From assembly GCF_022565475.1 (NCBI RefSeq), contig NZ_JAIUMR010000001.1:351600-415599 (forward strand): 64,000 nucleotides of DNA, read 5' to 3'. The notes below the pieces were generated by a model. That model searched no databases. It saw nothing but the letters and a program-made list of their open reading frames with translations, and was not told the origin of the DNA. The translations under genes and the position numbers were made by a program. This DNA comes from Aliidiomarina sp. (GTDB lineage: Bacteria > Pseudomonadota > Gammaproteobacteria > Enterobacterales > Alteromonadaceae). Shown here piece by piece: positions 60,998 through 64,000 of the stretch (the stretch's first letter is position 1; each line of letters starts with the position of its first letter).

Positions 60998-61417
60998 GTG
61001 ATACGCCATGACGAGCTCAGGATGTCCAGTGTGCTCATCAATTTGCTCTCCAAGTAAAGTGAATCCATGTTTCTTATAGAACTCGATACTCAGAGTATTT
61101 TCTTTGTATACAGTGAGCTGCAGGCTCTGTCGCCTATTCTTAGCATCATCAAGCAAGAGTGAGCCCACCCCCTTGCCTTGTGAACCTGGTGCCACAAAGA
61201 TCGCGGCAAGATTGTTCTCGTAAAGGCTATAGAAACCAACGACTTCTCCACCAGCTTCATACACAAGCGTCTCCGATGCAGGGATGTATACATCACGCAT
61301 CTCGCTGGTCTTCGATTTCCAGAACGAAGATTCGATGAAATCATGCGCCTTAATCGATGCAGATAGCCAAATTTTCAAGATATGATCAATATCGTCTGCC
61401 CGATAATCGCGAATCAT
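60992..61417 (-). CDS. GNAT N-acetyltransferase (cassette)
   Basis: About 141 residues from the ATG at 61417 (GGAG seven bases upstream). It is a GCN5-related acetyltransferase: IRDYRADDIDHILKIWLSAS at the start, GGEVVGFYSLYEN, the acetyl-CoA loop in FVAPGSQGKGVGSLLLDDA, and a C-terminal NTLSIEFYKKHGFTLLGE. The closest characterised type is YjaB-like; the acceptor is unknown. The cassette runs from GTTACGA to TCGTAAC. Confidence 0.87.
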   Translation of the reverse strand: MIRDYRADDIDHILKIWLSASIKAHDFIESSFWKSKTSEMRDVYIPASETLVYEAGGEVVGFYSLYENNLAAIFVAPGSQGKGVGSLLLDDAKNRRQSLQLTVYKENTLSIEFYKKHGFTLLGEQIDEHTGHPELVMAYHS

Positions 61418-61435
61418 TTGGTTACTCCATAGCAC

Positions 61436-61510
61436 TCGTAACGCCCGATATAACCGGCGTACGCCAGCACGTCCGGCGCCGAAGGCGCGTAGTTTATTGA
61501 CTGGTTAGGG
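61436..61510 (-). other. attC site after the lipoprotein cassette gene
   Basis: R'' core CCCTAAC (GTTAGGG at 61504-61510 on plus) holds the stop codon of the gene at 61505, and R' core GTTACGA (TCGTAAC at 61436-61442) lies just before the GNAT gene. Between them GCGCCTTCGGCGC and other arms can pair. R'' is the exact complement of the GTTAGGG in front of the same lipoprotein gene. Confidence 0.75.
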
Positions 61511-61927
61511 AGCAATCTTCTCGAGCCTAAAAAAAGCCCCATCCCACGGTGTGTAAACGATATCATCAGCTACTTTAATCAATGTACTGCCCGGATAAAC
61601 TGAGTTGTCCAGACAAATTACTTGCAAAACGCCTACGCTCTTTCTATCGATGTTAAGCTGACTAAAAGACGTTCGGTAAGCAATATAAAACTCTGATTCC
61701 GTTAACGTTTCAGGTTCAAAACGAGGTGATTCACAACCGTTATCACGAAACGAAAAATGTGATTCAAAATAGTTTGCTTCAGAGCCGAACCACTCAATAG
61801 CTTCATCACTACTCATTGCACTTACAGCTGGAAACTCTACATCCGTTACTTGCCACTCCCCGATATACCAATTCTTCGCGCAGCCGGAGAGAAATACCAA
61901 GCCAATGAATAGTAAGATAAACCGCAT
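61505..61927 (-). CDS. Hypothetical lipoprotein (cassette)
   Basis: A 140-residue protein with a signal peptide and lipobox FLSGCA (Cys about 16). The mature part is acidic and mixed alpha/beta, with YIGEWQVTDVEFP near its start, a pattern seen in small secreted lipocalin-like proteins; no family is recognised. The ATG lies four bases after the R' core GTTAGGG with GGAGG overlapping it, a very tight cassette start. Confidence 0.7.
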   Translation of the reverse strand: MRFILLFIGLVFLSGCAKNWYIGEWQVTDVEFPAVSAMSSDEAIEWFGSEANYFESHFSFRDNGCESPRFEPETLTESEFYIAYRTSFSQLNIDRKSVGVLQVICLDNSVYPGSTLIKVADDIVYTPWDGAFFRLEKIAP

Positions 61928-61934
61928 TAAACCT

Positions 61935-62000
61935 CCCTAACGCCGCGCTCTGCGGCAAGTTTGGAGCGCAGCGGAAAATTTGTCCGACAGAAGCGCTTTG
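61935..62000 (-). other. attC site, left part, next to the IS110-family element
   Basis: R' core GTTAGGG (CCCTAAC at 61935-61941 on plus) and a segment with GCGCTCC and GCCGCAGAGCGCGGC are homologous to the attC at 60926-60997. Similarity stops at GCGCTTCTG near 61990. The expected R'' core is missing and IS-like sequence begins, so the site appears interrupted. Confidence 0.6.
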
Positions 62001-62020
62001 ATACTCATTGAGCCATCTCC

Positions 62021-62046
62021 CCAGTCTAGCCAGCTTGGCTAAACTG
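62021..62046 (+). promoter_or_regulatory. Hairpin upstream of the transposase gene
   Basis: CCAGT-C-TAGCC and GGCTA-A-ACTGG form a ten-pair stem with one mismatch around an AGCTT loop, 33 bases before the transposase ATG. It may limit transcription into the gene or form part of the element's end. Confidence 0.5.
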
Positions 62047-62078
62047 GAAGGCAACCAAACCAAAAAGGAGAAGACCCA

Positions 62079-63122
62079 ATGAACTTTTACAATAGCACCC
62101 ATAAACACTATTGTGGAATCGATCTGCATGCCCGCAGCCTCTATGTTTGCATCATCAGTCAGCAAGGTGAAACCCTCCTGCATAAGGAGATCCCCGCCAA
62201 ACCAGACGCGTTGATTGAACTTATCACGCCTTACTTAGATGATCTTGTCCTCGGCGTTGAGTGCATGCACTGTTGGTACTGGATCGCTGATTTTTGCGAC
62301 GACCATGATATTGAATTTATTCTCGGCCACGCCTTATATATGAAGGCTATTCATGGCGGCAAAACCAAAAATGACCGCGTGGACTCTTTCAAAATTGCTG
62401 CCTTAATGCGCGGTGGAAACTTCCCTCTAGCCTATGTATATCCGCGCAGCATGCGGGCTACTCGTGATCTGTTGCGCCGCAGAACCAACCTGGTACGACA
62501 TGGCGCTGATATGAAAGCCCATGTCGCTAACACCACTAGCCAGTACAATTTACCGCCGAACAAAGTAAATCTAAAGAACGTTTGTGCACGAGAACAACTC
62601 AACACAACCTTCCATGACCCTGTAGTGCAACGTAATATCAATCTGGATATAGCGGTGCTGGAGTGCTACCACCGGGAGCTTAGCCAGGTGGAATGGTTTC
62701 TGGAAAAACAAGCCAAGAAGCACCAACCCACCTACTTCTATCTGCTAAAAACAATCCCAGGTATCGGTCGAATACTCGCACTGACCATCCTATATGAAAT
62801 CGGCGATATTCAACGCTTCGAATCCGTTCAAAAATTTGCTTCATACGCCAGACTTATCAAATGCAAAGCTGAATCTGCCGGCAAAACATATGGCACTCAA
62901 GGCAACAAAATTGGCAATGCCCACCTCAAATGGGCTTTCTCTGAAGCCGCTGTTTTATATCTCAGAGGTAATACAGGCGCTCAACAATTATTGCAACGCT
63001 TTCAAAAACGGATGAGCAAAGCTAAAGCTTTGTCTGCCCTAGCTCACAAGCTAGGCCGTGCCGTCTATTTCATGTTAAAAAACGAGAAAATATTCGATGA
63101 ACAACGCTTTCTAACGAGTTAG
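62079..63122 (+). CDS. IS110-family transposase
   Basis: A 347-residue DEDD recombinase. The N-terminal RuvC-like domain has YCGIDLHARSLYVCII (Asp), LGVECMHCWYWIADF (Glu) and KTKNDRVDSFKIAALM (Asp, Asp). After a coiled middle part, the C-terminal Transposase_20 domain has LKTIPGIGRILALTILYEIGDI and ESAGKTYGTQGNKIGNAHLKW, with a serine in the nucleophile region. In this family it acts with a non-coding bridge RNA. GGAG precedes the ATG. The gene is intact. Confidence 0.92.
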   Translation: MNFYNSTHKHYCGIDLHARSLYVCIISQQGETLLHKEIPAKPDALIELITPYLDDLVLGVECMHCWYWIADFCDDHDIEFILGHALYMKAIHGGKTKNDRVDSFKIAALMRGGNFPLAYVYPRSMRATRDLLRRRTNLVRHGADMKAHVANTTSQYNLPPNKVNLKNVCAREQLNTTFHDPVVQRNINLDIAVLECYHRELSQVEWFLEKQAKKHQPTYFYLLKTIPGIGRILALTILYEIGDIQRFESVQKFASYARLIKCKAESAGKTYGTQGNKIGNAHLKWAFSEAAVLYLRGNTGAQQLLQRFQKRMSKAKALSALAHKLGRAVYFMLKNEKIFDEQRFLTS

Positions 63123-63123
63123 T

Positions 63124-63271
63124 CACGCAGCAGGATGATGATCAACGTCTAACTGGATCATGACGGAGTGTGCTGAAAACCGGCGTCTGCTGACTGGATA
63201 TACAACCCGCAAAGCCGATTTCTACACCCACTGCGAAGCCCGTCGCTTTGATTATCCATCCTGCTGGCGTG
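63124..63271 (+). ncRNA. Candidate IS110 bridge RNA region
   Basis: CACGCAGCAGGATGATGATC (from 63124) and the complement of the stretch at 63248-63271 match over about 20 positions with two small bulges, so the roughly 150-base segment can fold into a long closed stem with internal loops. It begins two bases after the transposase stop. IS1111-group elements carry their structured RNA downstream of the gene. Internal loop pairing to the donor and target is not established here. Confidence 0.45.
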
Positions 63272-63561
63272 CATCAATACTCTGAGCAAGTGTGCTTACA
63301 CCGGTACTGAACCTGAAACTAACTGGGACTAAACTGTAACCCGCTTTTTGACTAGGACAGATACCGGTTAACCGATGAATGTCTAGTGCCCCAAACCAAT
63401 CTACAAGGAGCGACCTGGTTTGGCAGTGGTCAACAACCACGCTAAGAGAGCCTCAATAGGTGTTTGCTGTAAGCCACCAACAGCCAACGATGACAGCCGA
63501 AGCAGGCTCACTAGCTCAGAGATTTGGGATTGGCCGCTCCGCGGCGGCCAATAAAAAACTA
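63272..63561. other. Non-coding stretch right of the IS110-family element
   Basis: About 290 bases without a credible gene. It contains a GC-rich hairpin at 63533-63552 (TTGGCCGC with GCGGCCAA) and the pair TCAATAGG (63453-63460) and CCTATTGA (63565-63572). It may be the right part of the IS or the remnant of a cassette without a gene. Confidence 0.4.
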
Positions 63562-63623
63562 GTGCCTATTGACAGGACGAAGGCTCATAGGTGACAGGAC
63601 GAAGGCTCATAGGTGTTAGGCAC
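63562..63623 (-). other. attC-like site with an internal tandem repeat
   Basis: GTTAGGCAC at 63615-63623 (minus: R'' core GCCTAAC, holding the stop codon of the gene to its right) pairs with GTGCCTA at 63562-63568. R' is altered (ATAGGC for TTAGGC). The centre is two perfect copies of a 22-base unit. Confidence 0.6.
63571..63614. repeat. Perfect tandem duplication of a 22-bp unit
   Basis: The unit beginning GACAGGACGAAGGCTCAT occurs at 63571-63592 and again, identically, at 63593-63614. It forms the whole centre of the attC-like site. Confidence 0.9.
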
Positions 63624-64000
63624 CGATTCTCCGAGAGAAGCTTCCGGCACACCGATGACGGAGCTTACGAAGTTGCCCGCCGATCGCCCCACCCAACGGT
63701 ACTCCGGCCTCGCTCCACCGTCGATTGGCAACAACCTCCTCCAGAGTGTTCCGCATCCCAAGAGTCAGCCTATACACGTGGCTGTGCACAACCTCAAGAA
63801 CCGCCCAAAACCATAGGAACCAGAACTTGGTATCGAGCTTCCCAAAATGTACGTCTACCCAACTCGGCGACGTTACGGCGGCGGCAAGGGCTGCTGCCAA
63901 GACGAAGATGCTCACAATCGCAACAACTCGCGAACCCTTACCTAGGACGAGCGAAACCGTTAACCAGCGCTTGCCTCGACTTTTCTTGAGCCGCCAAGAC
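63616..64000 (-). CDS. Hypothetical membrane protein, 5' end beyond the window (cassette)
   Basis: The frame is open from the right edge to a TAA at 63616, 127 codons. A GTG at 63915 is one possible start, but the frame continues upstream with KRWLTVSLVLGKGSRVVAIV, a basic segment leading into a hydrophobic helix, so the gene probably begins outside the window. A second hydrophobic segment (FWFLWFWAVLEVV) follows and the C terminus is basic. The stop lies inside an attC R'' core, typical of a cassette. No family is recognised. Confidence 0.55.
   Translation of the reverse strand, partial: SWRLKKSRGKRWLTVSLVLGKGSRVVAIVSIFVLAAALAAAVTSPSWVDVHFGKLDTKFWFLWFWAVLEVVHSHVYRLTLGMRNTLEEVVANRRWSEAGVPLGGAIGGQLRKLRHRCAGSFSRRIGA

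Larger units (their letters stand above)
61996..63275 (+). mobile_element. IS110-family insertion sequence (probably IS1111 group), ends approximate
   Basis: The transposase gene, a hairpin about 35 bases upstream of it and a structured region just downstream are taken as one element. The left end is placed where homology to the neighbouring attC is lost. The right end is uncertain: it could lie anywhere from about 63275 to 63560. IS110-family elements lack ordinary terminal inverted repeats, so ends cannot be set by eye. The non-coding part behind the transposase gene is what IS1111-group elements show. Confidence 0.65.
57251..64000 (-). mobile_element. Integron cassette array (no integrase in window)
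   Basis: From about 58.5 kb to the right edge, short unrelated genes are all on the minus strand. Several junctions carry attC-like sites with GTTRRRY and RYYYAAC cores, listed separately. The gene at 57251 may also be a cassette, but no site is visible on its left. Promoterless, tightly spaced genes whose ribosome sites follow the R' core are typical of cassettes. An IS110-family element interrupts the array. With genes on the minus strand, attI and the integrase would lie to the right, outside the window, if they exist. Confidence 0.75.

Noticed and set aside
63591..63989. 132-codon plus-strand frame at the right edge.
   Set aside because: It is Arg/Pro/Ser-rich low-information sequence antisense to a more protein-like minus-strand frame whose stop lies in an attC core.

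Overview
The window looks like chromosome from a marine gammaproteobacterium of the Alteromonadales, most likely the Idiomarinaceae (Idiomarina/Pseudidiomarina/Aliidiomarina). That placement is an inference from gene content: a condensin of SMC, ScpA and ScpB instead of MukBEF, a Na+-translocating oxaloacetate decarboxylase, a CrsR/CrsA-like partner switch, an fused trpCF gene and the alaS-csrA-tRNA-Ser-tRNA-Arg cluster. No rRNA is present to test it.

1-30 kb is core chromosome. It holds the ligA fragment, zipA and smc (all minus), a small outer-membrane barrel gene, rmuC, fumarase, pabB, a Nudix CoA pyrophosphatase, sdaA, cysB and yciH. A SpoIIE-phosphatase/kinase plus STAS partner switch follows, then two linked periplasmic amidohydrolase genes, cytochrome c' with cytochrome b561, a lone receiver protein, tyrA, the rpsP-rimM-trmD-rplS operon, ffh, ypjD and a CorC-type transporter.

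30-49 kb holds a transglycosylase lipoprotein, gshA, a hybrid sensor kinase with an overlapping 56-residue membrane-protein gene, the oadGAB sodium pump, tRNA-Arg and tRNA-Ser, csrA, alaS and recX. recA is not next to recX. A SIMPL-domain lipoprotein, an agmatine deiminase, rluB, scpB, scpA, yciO and rnm complete the stretch.

49-56 kb is a complete trp operon, trpE-G-D-CF-B-A. In front of it lie a leader peptide with three consecutive Trp codons and a classic attenuator; a UUCG-loop terminator ends the operon. A delta-class carbonic anhydrase lipoprotein follows.

57.2-64 kb is accessory DNA that reads as an integron cassette array. Small unrelated genes all lie on the minus strand, and several are separated by attC-like sites. 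At three junction pairs the R'' core after a gene is the exact complement of the R' core in front of the same gene, which is the signature of a cassette. Cargo includes a ChaN-like secreted protein (less certain as a cassette), an SDR dehydrogenase, two membrane proteins, a BrnT/BrnA toxin-antitoxin pair, a GNAT acetyltransferase, a lipoprotein and a membrane protein cut by the right edge. An IS110-family element (probably IS1111 group) interrupts the array at or near an attC site. A long inverted repeat just after its transposase gene is a candidate bridge RNA. No integron integrase is visible; with cassettes on the minus strand it would lie to the right of the window, or the array may have none (CALIN).
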